In this document: positions 7,397 to 16,193 of the stretch, in pieces
How positions within the stretch are numbered: the stretch's first letter is position 1
How the letters are laid out: each line of letters starts with the position of its first letter
Source of the DNA: Candidatus Zixiibacteriota bacterium
Lineage (GTDB): Bacteria; Zixibacteria; MSB-5A5; GN15; FEB-12
Assembly: GCA_024278935.1 (NCBI GenBank)
Contig: JAJRSF010000007.1
Location: 1 to 64,000 of the forward strand
Length of the DNA stretch: 64,000 bases
Reading direction: 5' to 3'
Translations under genes and position numbers: made by a program
The notes under the pieces: generated by a model
Database searches by the model: none
What the model was told of the DNA's origin: nothing
The model's input: only the letters and a program-made list of their open reading frames with translations

Positions 7397-7512
7397 CACT
7401 TCTATCATCCGGACTATACCGTCGGCATCTGAATTTCACAGATTCAACCAATATAAAATAAGAGGTTCGCGGGCTGTCACCGCCGGTCGAGGAATTACAC
7501 CTCGCCCCGAAG
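7397..7512 (-). promoter_or_regulatory. FMN riboswitch (RFN element)
   Basis: Reading the minus strand, the conserved FMN aptamer blocks appear in order: CTTCGGGGCGAGG, then GACCGGCGGTGACAGCCCGCG, a variable stem, then CCGACGGTATAGTCCGGATG and ATAGAAG closing P1. It lies in the ribD leader and should switch the riboflavin operon off when FMN is abundant, through the terminator at 7327-7360. Confidence 0.96.
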
Positions 7513-7530
7513 CTTAATATTTTCACATGG

Positions 7531-7558
7531 AATATAGATTAAATAGTAGAAAAAGCAA
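7531..7558 (-). promoter_or_regulatory. Candidate sigma70 promoter of the rib operon
   Basis: TTGCTT (7553-7558) and TATATT (7531-7536) on the minus strand are separated by 16 nt and lie just upstream of the aptamer 5' end. Position is right; the match is moderate. Confidence 0.45.
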
Positions 7559-7566
7559 ATCTTTTT

Positions 7567-8415
7567 TTATGATGCTCTGGCGCCGACAAGTTCGATAATC
7601 ATTGCCTTTATATCTTTGAGATGGAACGGTTTAGACATGACAGTCTTAATCCCGTTTAAGGCGACTTCATCATGATTGAGCTGAGTCCCCCATCCGGTTA
7701 TCATAGCGATAGGTAAATTTGGTTTTTGCGAATGGATTTCTCCTGACAACTCAAGCCCTGACATCCCCGGCATACCCAGATCTGTGATGACTAAATCGAA
7801 TTCATTTTCGGCAAAAGCTTTTAAAGCCGAAGGTCCATCTTCACATGCAACAGTTTCATAGCCGTCAATCATAAGCATATCGGTGAGAACTTCTCTTATT
7901 TGGTCGTCATCATCGACAACTAAGATTTTTAACTGTTTGACAGTTTTAATTCTTCTTGAAATATCTGACTCATCTTCGATTGCATCAACTTTAAGAAATT
8001 CTATTTTGAAAGTAGTACCATTATCGTCAGAAGATGTCACCGAAATCTTTCCACCATGACGAGTCACTATCCCATGCACAATTGATAATCCCATACCTGC
8101 CCCATAGGATTCTTTTTTTGTAAAGAATGGATAAAAGATACGTTTGAGTTCGGACTGATTTATTTTCGATCCACTATTATGTACGGTGATTTCAAAATGG
8201 GTTTTATTTTCATCCAATATAATCATTACAGAAGAATTAGGTTGAGCATGTTCAACAGCATTTTCTACAACATTATGCAATGCGAGAGATATATCATTGT
8301 AGATGCCTTGAATAGGAGCATTATGCAATTCTGAAATAGCTTTTACTCTTATATTATTATTTTTAGTTTTTTCAAACCATTTATGATTTTTAATATCATC
8401 AAATTCTTTTATCAA
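7567..8415 (-). pseudogene. C-terminal part of a hybrid histidine kinase (HATPase + receiver)
   Basis: This fragment holds the ATP-binding domain (N box LHNVVENAVEHA; G boxes FFTKKESYGAGMGLSIV and GTTFKIEF) and a CheY-like receiver (LKILVVDDDDQ, phospho-acceptor Asp in VITDLGMPGMSG, SKPF). It is in the same frame as the GAF/HisKA part at 8470-9720; the two are separated only by a TAA at 8470-8472 and 18 sense codons. In intact relatives one protein spans both. Without readthrough the fragment has no good start and no phospho-acceptor histidine. Confidence 0.8.
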
Positions 8416-8469
8416 GGTCGCAAGATCAAGTGCTTTTGTTTTCTTATGTTTTGCACCCGAAGAAAATTC

Positions 8470-9720
8470 TTAAATTCTTCTGACAGTTTCGGCACCATCT
8501 TGTGCAATCATTTCGATTTTATCTAACTTGTCCAATGTTTCGGTGTCATCTACTTTTAACTTCAGTAATTGCACTCGTCCGACAATACCACCAATCATAT
8601 TATTAAACTCGTGTGCTACACCGGTTGTTAAGTCCGTTAGAGCGGCTAAGGTTTCAATATCAGCATGCTGGGAACTAGTTTTTTTAAGAAGTTGATTGAC
8701 CCGTTTCTCAGATTCAAGCAAGAGAGCTGCCTCTAAGATTATTGATGAGAATAAAGAAAACAGCGAGAGTAATTGCTGGTCATTATCGGTTAGAGGATTC
8801 AGCTGGTCGGATGCATAGACCAAATATGTTTTTCTCTTTTTATCTAAACAAATCGGAGAAACGAGAACAGTTTTAAAACGCGAATCAAGTTGACCGGCAT
8901 AATCTGCCCAGACACCACTAGGAAGAGTTATGTCGTTAAGTTCTGCAGAAAATTGCTCCAGCTCTTGTTCGAATTTTTCAATTGATAACTTAGAAGCATT
9001 ATCCAAATTGACTGTCTCTTTGAAATTACATTTTTTTTGATTGTCTTCAGAGAAGATCAGATAACCACCGGGAACGATTTCATATAATTTTTTTACGAGA
9101 ACTTTTACAAGTTCATCATATTTGTACTCTAAAATATCAATTTCGAAAAGTGCAATAAGATCTGACAATCTTATTGTATAATCATTTACTTTTTTATGTT
9201 CATCAATAGAATTCAAAATATTATGCAAAATATTGAAGACAGAGACAACAGTCTTTTTAAGTTTCTCCTCTTCATATGTAGGCTGCTTATACCAATATGC
9301 AATGCCCATAATTGAGACGTCATTTTTAAAATTGAACGGGAACTGATAAATGTAGTTTAAATTATTTTCTTTGGCGAAAGCGTGTGTCGAGTTATCATTT
9401 GAATCTGTAATAGACAGTAGTCCCGGAATAAGGTTTTCTACTCTATCTTTTTGCAGACAGTATTCTTTTTCAATTTTCTGAATATCGGGAGATTTTATAT
9501 TGCCACTATTATGATAGCCTACCGGAATCAGGTTTTCATTACCTTCTTTTTTATAATAGACAGCAAGAAAATCTGCCTCAAATAAATCAGAAAGTAGAGC
9601 AGCAACATGATCGACCTGGTCTACCAGTGATCTGAGATTGATACTTTTGATTGAGTGATAATATCTTTTTATAAGTCTTGTTGAATCAGACACGTTGTAG
9701 TACCCCTTTTGGTCCGTCAT
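8470..9720 (-). pseudogene. N-terminal part of a hybrid histidine kinase (GAF + HisKA)
   Basis: Residues about 20-335 form GAF-like sensor regions without transmembrane segments, then a dimerisation/phospho-acceptor domain TTGVAHEFNNMIGG with His370. The frame stops at GAETVRRI; the typical continuation in such kinases is RRIQEF, and after the stop the sequence reads EFSSGAKHKK..., so the stop stands in place of Gln (CAA to TAA). The ATG at 9720 overlaps the upstream gene by 35 nt; a GTG at 9693 preceded by GGGG is an alternative start with only an 8-nt overlap. Confidence 0.8.
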
Positions 9721-10528
9721 GAGATGTTTCTTGGCGAGTGGTATTTTGTTTCAAGCGGAATTTCACAGAGACAATTGCGTCTTTTGAAACGTCGCTTGAG
9801 ATAATAAATTTTGAAAATCTGAACATTCCTACATCATCAGCTTTAACAGAATAAATGCTAAACGGTTTTATGATGAGGTCATTGATATTGTCACTGTGTA
9901 TCAATGATTTATTAAAAGTGATTTGAATAAATTCGCTATCAAATTCTTTTTTGGCAGCCATGGTGATAGTACCGTCTTTGTTGGCATCATTTATAATTGA
10001 TATTAAGACAGGAATGACAGCATCTTCGATATCGACATACGCTATTTTGAATCCTGAATTCATTTGCGTGATATTATCCAGGCGAATTGAGATGTTTTTA
10101 TTTATATGGTTCTGATGTAAAAATCCGTCGAGGTCATTTGAAAGTTTTTTCATAATCATATTGGCATGTATCAAATTCATATTATCTTCTTCAAGAGGAA
10201 TCAAGGAACGTATGGCAGTTACAAAGCTACCGACCTGATCGGCGTTATCTTCAATCGAGAGGAAATATTTTGAAAGATTATCCAGTTCATCGTCACCTTT
10301 TTGCCTGATGATACTCTTGACATATTCTGTTTTACATAATAGCACTGTCATTTTAGAAAATATCTGATTAAAATAACCGTTACAGAGTTTACCCATCAAA
10401 TAAAGTCGTGAGCTAATAGCTCTTGCATTATTCTTTGCTTTACTTAAAGATTCCCGAAGACATAAGTTAATACTGCATTCCATATATGCATCAAGAGAAT
10501 CTTGAATAAAACGTGTATATTGAGCCAA
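9686..10528 (-). pseudogene. C-terminal part of a GAF protein with degenerate kinase-like domain
   Basis: In frame with 10547-11797 and separated from it by a TAA at 10547-10549 plus six sense codons (reading ISVG-stop-PKDKNVLAQYTRF). It continues as a long helical segment placed like a DHp domain but with no phospho-acceptor His-Glu pair, then a HATPase-like C-terminus without recognisable N and G boxes. Even if read through, the product looks like a pseudokinase or scaffold. It ends overlapping the next kinase gene. Confidence 0.65.
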
Positions 10529-10546
10529 AACATTTTTGTCTTTAGG

Positions 10547-11797
10547 TTAACCGACCGAGATAAAACAGATGTCATTGTTAGGCAATATAAACTTACATAA
10601 AAGTTCAGAGTTAACGTTTGCATTAGAGTTCGACAAAAGATTTGCATAACATTTTTCGTCGGAAGAGTCCTGAATCAGACAGTCCTCTTCTTGTAATAAT
10701 CGTTCTTTGAATTCAGTAGTCAGTTGTACGGTAGATTTTTCATTTGCGACATAAGAACTATCTATAGTAAAACCAATTTCAGATGATTGCTTCTCAGTAA
10801 AAAGCAGCAAACGGGTAACTCGTAACTGCTGATTTAAGAGAGTGAATAATTTTTCTAAAAGAGAAAACTTATTTTTATTCACCGCAGGAAGAGTCATGTT
10901 ATTTTGGTAGTAATTTAAGACAGATGTCGATTTTAAAAACTGTGATTCCGAAAGGTCACTCATAAGTTTAGCAATAATTTTTAAAAAACGTAGTACTAAA
11001 ATATCAGAATTACCAGGAAGTATGACAGAGATATAATTATTTGAGCAATTTGATTGTAAACCTCTATGAATAAAATTTAGGTCAGGTGGATTCACCATAA
11101 ACTGGATTTCTTTAGACAAACAGTCAGCCGGGAAAAGGTTCACTTCTCTTTTGATATGTTCTGCCCAAATTGATTTCATCTCATCATTTACTGTTTGTGG
11201 TATTAAGTCAAACTTAGTCAACTCCCCAACAATAAACTGTCTATACAATTCATCTTTTTCATCGGAATAATATCCGGCACTACTTCTTGGAATTTCTTTT
11301 ACTAGCAGGTTAAGAACCGACTTTGTTATCGCCTGTATTGAATCATTATTTTCAGCGAGAGTCTTGATGAAAATATTATGGCTCAGGTTGTCATTTTGAT
11401 TATCAGCTTTAAAGACTTCGAACGTTTTGATAAGGCATTTTATAGTCGGTGAATCAATACACTCAAGTTTTTGTTTTTGAGATACGAGAATAATATCTAA
11501 TTTTTGCCCGGAATAAATCGGGAACAGATAATGTGACTCACATTTTATTGGTTCAATATACTTCAAACAGTCATGCGAATTCTGCGGTACATTGTTTAAG
11601 TTTTGTTTGATAGTGTCTAGTATTTCAAGAGGTATATACAGCCAGTCTCTTTCTATCTTTGTGTGAGGAGATTTAGAGAATCTTTTAAAAACTTCCAAGA
11701 CACCAAAGGAAAGATACAGCTCAACATCATCAGGTAATTGAATCCGAGACATATCGCCGATTAAGAGGGCAGTTTCATTTTCCGATAGTAATCTCAT
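10547..11797 (-). pseudogene. N-terminal part of a GAF-type signalling protein
   Basis: 416 residues, soluble, with sequence character of GAF repeats (for example the terminal CKFILPNNDICFISVG, which looks like a final GAF beta-strand). No enzyme motif is visible. The ATG follows the stop of the upstream kinase gene by 3 nt, so it belongs to the same operon. The stop at 10547 interrupts what looks like one long protein of about 700 residues, the size of its two neighbours. Confidence 0.6.
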
Positions 11798-11800
11798 TGA

Positions 11801-13882
11801 TTATTTTCCAACCGATTCATTTTGAAAAATCTGAGACATTCTTTTTGCGGATTTATCAAGCATTGAAATATACTTATTAAATTTTGTATCATGTGCGTCA
11901 GCATCTTTTAGAAGTTCTACTGAACCGATTATGCCGGTTAACGATGATTTTAAATTGTGTAAAGGATCCAGTCTGCTTTTATCAAGATTTCTGTTTTGTT
12001 GTAGATGTTTTTTTAAACTTTGTAACTGAGCAGATTGCTGGTTAATATGTGAATGTATCGTGAGCATCGAAGCTATATCTTCAACATAACGAATCTCTCC
12101 TGCTGTCATGACAGAACTTTCATCTGATTTGCCAACTGTAATAACCCCAACTATTTTACTTTCGAAATAAAATGGAACGATAGTAATATTGGTAAGCTTA
12201 TCACCGTAAATCTGGCGAAGTTCTAGTTGCAATTCGGTAACTTCAGAATTATGAGTATCGGCATGAACAGTTTCTCTTGTCATAAGCACCTTGCGATGGT
12301 TCGGCATCAGATCAAGCATCATGGTAGCATCGTCTGGTGTTACAAAGGTATCATTTGCTGAAGTCGACATGACTTGAGAATTTAAAAACCGATTATCAGA
12401 ATCAAATAGAGATATCCGTACAATTTTTGCTTGCAGTTCAGTAGTTAAATGATCTGATATTTTTTTATATACGACCTGTGAACTTGTCTTACTAACAAAT
12501 GATTGAAGGAGTTTTTTTAATGAGGCTCTCCGAGTATAGTCGGACTTATCTTGTCTATAACGGATAGAGTTGAGAATTAGTCTTTCAAAGAGAGGGTGCA
12601 TTGATTTGAAATATTGTAAACTCACATTCGTGAAAGCATCATACTGCTTTGAGGCTCCGACGACAACTCCTACCTGACCGTTTTCCTGAGAGATTGGGAA
12701 AGCAATTATTGATTTCATATCAGATTTCAGGGCGTGGATGTCTACGATAAAATCGGTTTCTATATCTAAGTTATCAATGATGACCGGAATATTGTTTTGT
12801 AAAACATATTGTTCCAACTCATATTTATTAGAAAATTCATAATTTAGATTTTCTAAGACTAGATTATTTTCAGCAACAGTATGTTTACAAAATTTGCCTT
12901 GTAGCGGAAATGTAATAGTTAGGAACTCTACTGCAAGCATATCTTGAAGCAGAGTTTTACAAAGCAGAATTGATTCTTTTACTGTCTTTGTACTGCCAAT
13001 AGATTCATTGACTTTCTGCTGCCATTTCATTTGACAGAGCATACTATCATTTTTTATCGCGGCGGCATCTTCAATAAGTTTTGTAGATAATATTTCAAGA
13101 ATAAGTTGTAAATTCGATACCGATTGTTTTTCTATTTCGTCATCTGAATAGAAACAAAACAGCCCAAGCAATTTATCATCAATTACCATTGGCAATAATA
13201 AGTCAGGTGAATGTTTTTGTGCTGTACTGTTATAAACAAGTTCGAGATTCTTCTCTTGTAATGATTTTAAAATGGATTCATTATCAAACTGTATCTTCTG
13301 AGAATTAAATGAGCTATTATCTTTATTATCTGCCGCACCAAGAAAAGTCATCTTCTTGTTTTTTTGTGAATAGAGAAAACAACCAACTTCGTTAAAGCTA
13401 TATTGTTTGAGCATAAGTTCTATAGCTTGAAACAAGATTACATTATTTCTATTTTCAAAACGAATAAGCTGTTCGATTTTTTTAAATAATTCTAATTTGT
13501 TTATTTCAAGTCTGTTGTACTTAAGTTTTTTTCTGTAAACCGGAAGCCAACTGCTCACACCACTCATAAGTAAAGTGAATCCTGTTATCATCCCGATCCA
13601 ATACATAACTTGTATGAAGATTGAGTTGTGTTGTAACATGAATTGTGCTGATATAGTTTGCTGCACTATAACAGATGCTAAGGAACTGAGTGACAAGACC
13701 GAAAGTCCAACAGCCATATATCGGTAGCTTTGTTTATTATCACTTTCGATTATCGAACGTAAATTATATATAATTATCAAGCCTGCGAAAAACAAAATCA
13801 CTGACACAAATTCAAAGGTATACATCAAAATAGCCTCCGGCTTAAGTAACTCTTTATCTCCTCTATATATATCGGCATTCAT
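11801..13882 (-). CDS. Membrane GAF-domain sensor protein with HisKA-like terminus
   Basis: After the N-terminus come four hydrophobic segments (YTFEFVSVILFFAGLIIIYNL, YMAVGLSVLSLSSLASVIV, and a pair around WIGMITGFTLLMSGVSSWL), then at least two GAF-type domains (for example MLAVEFLTITFPL; IVPFYFESKIVGVITVGKS). It ends in a DHp-like helix, RLDPLHNLKSSLTGIIGSVELLKD, with a His but no ATPase domain. The ATP-binding part may be supplied in trans by the kinase encoded two genes downstream. A GGAGG lies 9 nt before an ATG at 13825, which is the more likely start (674 aa). First gene of the three-gene cluster. Confidence 0.75.
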   Translation of the reverse strand: MNADIYRGDKELLKPEAILMYTFEFVSVILFFAGLIIIYNLRSIIESDNKQSYRYMAVGLSVLSLSSLASVIVQQTISAQFMLQHNSIFIQVMYWIGMITGFTLLMSGVSSWLPVYRKKLKYNRLEINKLELFKKIEQLIRFENRNNVILFQAIELMLKQYSFNEVGCFLYSQKNKKMTFLGAADNKDNSSFNSQKIQFDNESILKSLQEKNLELVYNSTAQKHSPDLLLPMVIDDKLLGLFCFYSDDEIEKQSVSNLQLILEILSTKLIEDAAAIKNDSMLCQMKWQQKVNESIGSTKTVKESILLCKTLLQDMLAVEFLTITFPLQGKFCKHTVAENNLVLENLNYEFSNKYELEQYVLQNNIPVIIDNLDIETDFIVDIHALKSDMKSIIAFPISQENGQVGVVVGASKQYDAFTNVSLQYFKSMHPLFERLILNSIRYRQDKSDYTRRASLKKLLQSFVSKTSSQVVYKKISDHLTTELQAKIVRISLFDSDNRFLNSQVMSTSANDTFVTPDDATMMLDLMPNHRKVLMTRETVHADTHNSEVTELQLELRQIYGDKLTNITIVPFYFESKIVGVITVGKSDESSVMTAGEIRYVEDIASMLTIHSHINQQSAQLQSLKKHLQQNRNLDKSRLDPLHNLKSSLTGIIGSVELLKDADAHDTKFNKYISMLDKSAKRMSQIFQNESVGK

Positions 13883-14098
13883 TCTATGAATATTAGGTGA
13901 GAAATATTGTTACTTACTCTCCTACGTTGTATTGGATTCCCCCTACATTTCAACAGTTAGAAATGAATAGTGGACAAGGCACTCACCTCATAACCCATTT
14001 ATCCACTTCGTCTTACGTCGTCATCAAAAGTTCGGCATCAAGGTTGCTAAAAAGTTAATCAGAAGTATGAAACAAAAATTTAACAACACGGAGGCAAT

Positions 14099-14821
14099 AT
14101 GCCAGCTTTAAAGAGAACAACATTAGCAATAGCAATTATTATGATTCTAGCGGTCAGCTGGATAGGATGTTCAGATGATACCATTGTTAGTTATATCGAC
14201 ACCCCTACTTTAAATGACCAAGGTGCAGCTGTTGAGGTATATTTTCCTTTGAATGAAGGGTACACGACTATCTACAATGTAACTTATCTAAATGGTGGTT
14301 CGGAACAAGTGACTTTTAAAGCGAGTGATAAAGTGCGAATTGATGGAATCGATGCTGTTATATGGGTAGGTTCAAGTTCGAATTCTTTGGATACAGGATA
14401 TTTTTATGCCGCCAGTAATACTTTGTATTATTATTCATCTGTTGGAGCCGATCCTGAAAAAATACTACAGCTCCCTCTTACAAGTGGAACTAGTTGGCAG
14501 ACAAACGATATAAACTCTAACGATTTTACTGACATCATCACAAATACTGATGCCGATACTACCGGTGATCCAAATATTAATGCGAAAGATTTCCCTACTG
14601 TATCAGCAGTTAATTTTACAGTTGAACAAATTGAACCAATAGATCTAAATAGTGGAAGTCATTATAATAATGCAGTTCGAATTTCAACACCAAATGGTAC
14701 ACGCAAAAACTATTACTGGTATGTAGAAGGTATCGGTTTAGTTCGTTATGTTATTGGTTCTTCAACGACAAGTTATCCAGAAGGTGACATCGTTGGCGAG
14801 TTAATCAATTATGGTTATTAA
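14099..14821 (+). CDS. Hypothetical lipoprotein
   Basis: 240 aa with a signal peptide and lipobox SWIGC (Cys at about 24); the mature part starts SDDTIVSYIDTP. The rest is beta-rich and Ser/Thr/Tyr/Asn-rich with no family I recognise. The ordered TYR/TRP pattern NYYWYVEGIGLVRYVIG near the end is seen in secreted proteins that describe formatted 'end of element' lipoproteins in this group, but function is unknown. A GGAGG lies 4 nt before the ATG. It stands alone on the plus strand, divergent from the kinase cluster, and is followed by a strong terminator. Confidence 0.75.
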   Translation: MPALKRTTLAIAIIMILAVSWIGCSDDTIVSYIDTPTLNDQGAAVEVYFPLNEGYTTIYNVTYLNGGSEQVTFKASDKVRIDGIDAVIWVGSSSNSLDTGYFYAASNTLYYYSSVGADPEKILQLPLTSGTSWQTNDINSNDFTDIITNTDADTTGDPNINAKDFPTVSAVNFTVEQIEPIDLNSGSHYNNAVRISTPNGTRKNYYWYVEGIGLVRYVIGSSTTSYPEGDIVGELINYGY

Positions 14822-14845
14822 TAAACACCTCTGTTAATGAACCTC

Positions 14846-14877
14846 CAAAAAAAAAGCCCGCTTCGGCGGGTTTTTAA
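14846..14877. terminator. Bidirectional terminator
   Basis: CCCGC/GCGGG (14857-14861, 14866-14870) closes a TTCG-containing loop, with nine As on the left and five Ts on the right. It separates the convergent lipoprotein gene (plus) and the rnhC-like gene (minus). Confidence 0.85.
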
Positions 14878-14908
14878 TTAATTTATATAATGAACATACT
14901 TCGACAGT

Positions 14909-15559
14909 TTAAAACAAAGTCGGATTCACAATACGGTGGTAATTTTTAAAATGAAGTTTACTGACTTCTCTTAAGACTTCGATACCTTGAGAAGCAACCA
15001 GTTCTCTTCCGGCAGAGTCGACTTGTGGAGCAGCTCCACGAGGTAAAGTGAATTGTATATTTTCAGAAAGCCTGTCCATCTCACGTAAAAATCCGGCACG
15101 TGCCAGTATCGATGCTGCCGCAACTTGAATAATTGCCTCTCCCCTTACCAACTGCTTGAGATTTACATCACACTTACGTTTTCGTAATGCATTTTCAATA
15201 AGTTCTGCCTTACCAAATTTGTCACTGATAACTAAGTCAACATCTGTTTTAGCACATACAGTCTCTATCGCTTCGGCATGTCCTTCGGCTAGAAGAATAT
15301 TGAGGTTTTTAATTTTATCATACATCGTGTTATATTTTTGAGGTTCAAAAATCACGATTGCATGCTTGAAATCAGCCCGTATATTTTTATCTATTTCGAG
15401 AATTTTTTTATTGGCAATAAGTTTACCGTCACGCACGCCAAGAGCTTTGAGCAGGGACTCATCTTTTTTTTCGGCAGCAAAAGATGCAATAACCAAAGAG
15501 CCGAAACAGTCACCTTTACCGGACTCATCGACTCCAACAATCATATTTATATCAGACAT
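14909..15559 (-). CDS. rnhC: RNase HIII-like ribonuclease
   Basis: RNases HII/HIII cleave the RNA strand of RNA-DNA hybrids. The N-terminus has the HIII-style motif GVDESGKGDCFGSLVIA (catalytic Asp and Glu), a later VDLVISDKFG supplies another acidic residue, and AASILARAGFLREM matches the conserved helix. At 216 aa it lacks the N-terminal TBP-like substrate-binding domain of classical Bacillus RNase HIII, so only the catalytic domain is present. The ATG overlaps the efp stop as TAATG. Confidence 0.8.
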   Translation of the reverse strand: MSDINMIVGVDESGKGDCFGSLVIASFAAEKKDESLLKALGVRDGKLIANKKILEIDKNIRADFKHAIVIFEPQKYNTMYDKIKNLNILLAEGHAEAIETVCAKTDVDLVISDKFGKAELIENALRKRKCDVNLKQLVRGEAIIQVAAASILARAGFLREMDRLSENIQFTLPRGAAPQVDSAGRELVASQGIEVLREVSKLHFKNYHRIVNPTLF

Positions 15560-16122
15560 TATTTATTATAACGTTCCAAATAATCACCGGTTCTCGTATC
15601 AACTTTAACCCGGTCACCCTCTTTAATAAAAGGCGGCACCTTGACAGTCAGCCCGGTATTTAATTTGGCAGGTTTTGTAACGTTACTGACAGTATCGCCT
15701 TTGGCAGATGGTTCAGTTTCGACAACTTCCAAAATCACCGATGTAGGCAGATCAAGAGAAATAGCTTCGCCGTCTAAAAAGAGAACTTTGTACTCTTCAT
15801 TTTCAATGAGATACCACTTTGCATCGCCAAGTGATTCGATATTGATTTCTATCTGTTCAAAAGTTTCGATATCCATAAATGCAAAGTTACCAGTATTTTC
15901 ATAGAGGTATTGCATTTTAACATCTTGCATGTCGGGTGGTTTAAAAGAGTCGTTTGATGAAAATACTTTTTCAACAACGCCACCTGTTTTAATATGCTTT
16001 AATTTAGTACGAATATTCGCTTTACCACGACCCATTTTAAAATGCTGATATTCTACAACATAATAAGGCTGATCATCTACTAAAATACGTAAACCTTTTC
16101 TAAAATCTGATGGTGAATACAT
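15559..16122 (-). CDS. efp: Translation elongation factor P
   Basis: EF-P relieves ribosome stalling on polyproline. The 187-aa protein has the KOW-like N-terminal domain with the tip loop KMGRGKANIRTK, Lys34 being at the position modified in other species, followed by two OB domains; LTVKVPPFIKEGDRVKVDTRTGDYLER is the C-terminal signature. The loop lacks the usual Pro-Gly before Lys34. Encoded upstream of rnhC in a two-gene unit. Confidence 0.95.
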   Translation of the reverse strand: MYSPSDFRKGLRILVDDQPYYVVEYQHFKMGRGKANIRTKLKHIKTGGVVEKVFSSNDSFKPPDMQDVKMQYLYENTGNFAFMDIETFEQIEINIESLGDAKWYLIENEEYKVLFLDGEAISLDLPTSVILEVVETEPSAKGDTVSNVTKPAKLNTGLTVKVPPFIKEGDRVKVDTRTGDYLERYNK

Positions 16123-16193
16123 AAAATCTCCTTTATAAAATCATCCAAATATACTTAATTTTTGTAAGAACAAAAGGATTTTATTATGAATTT

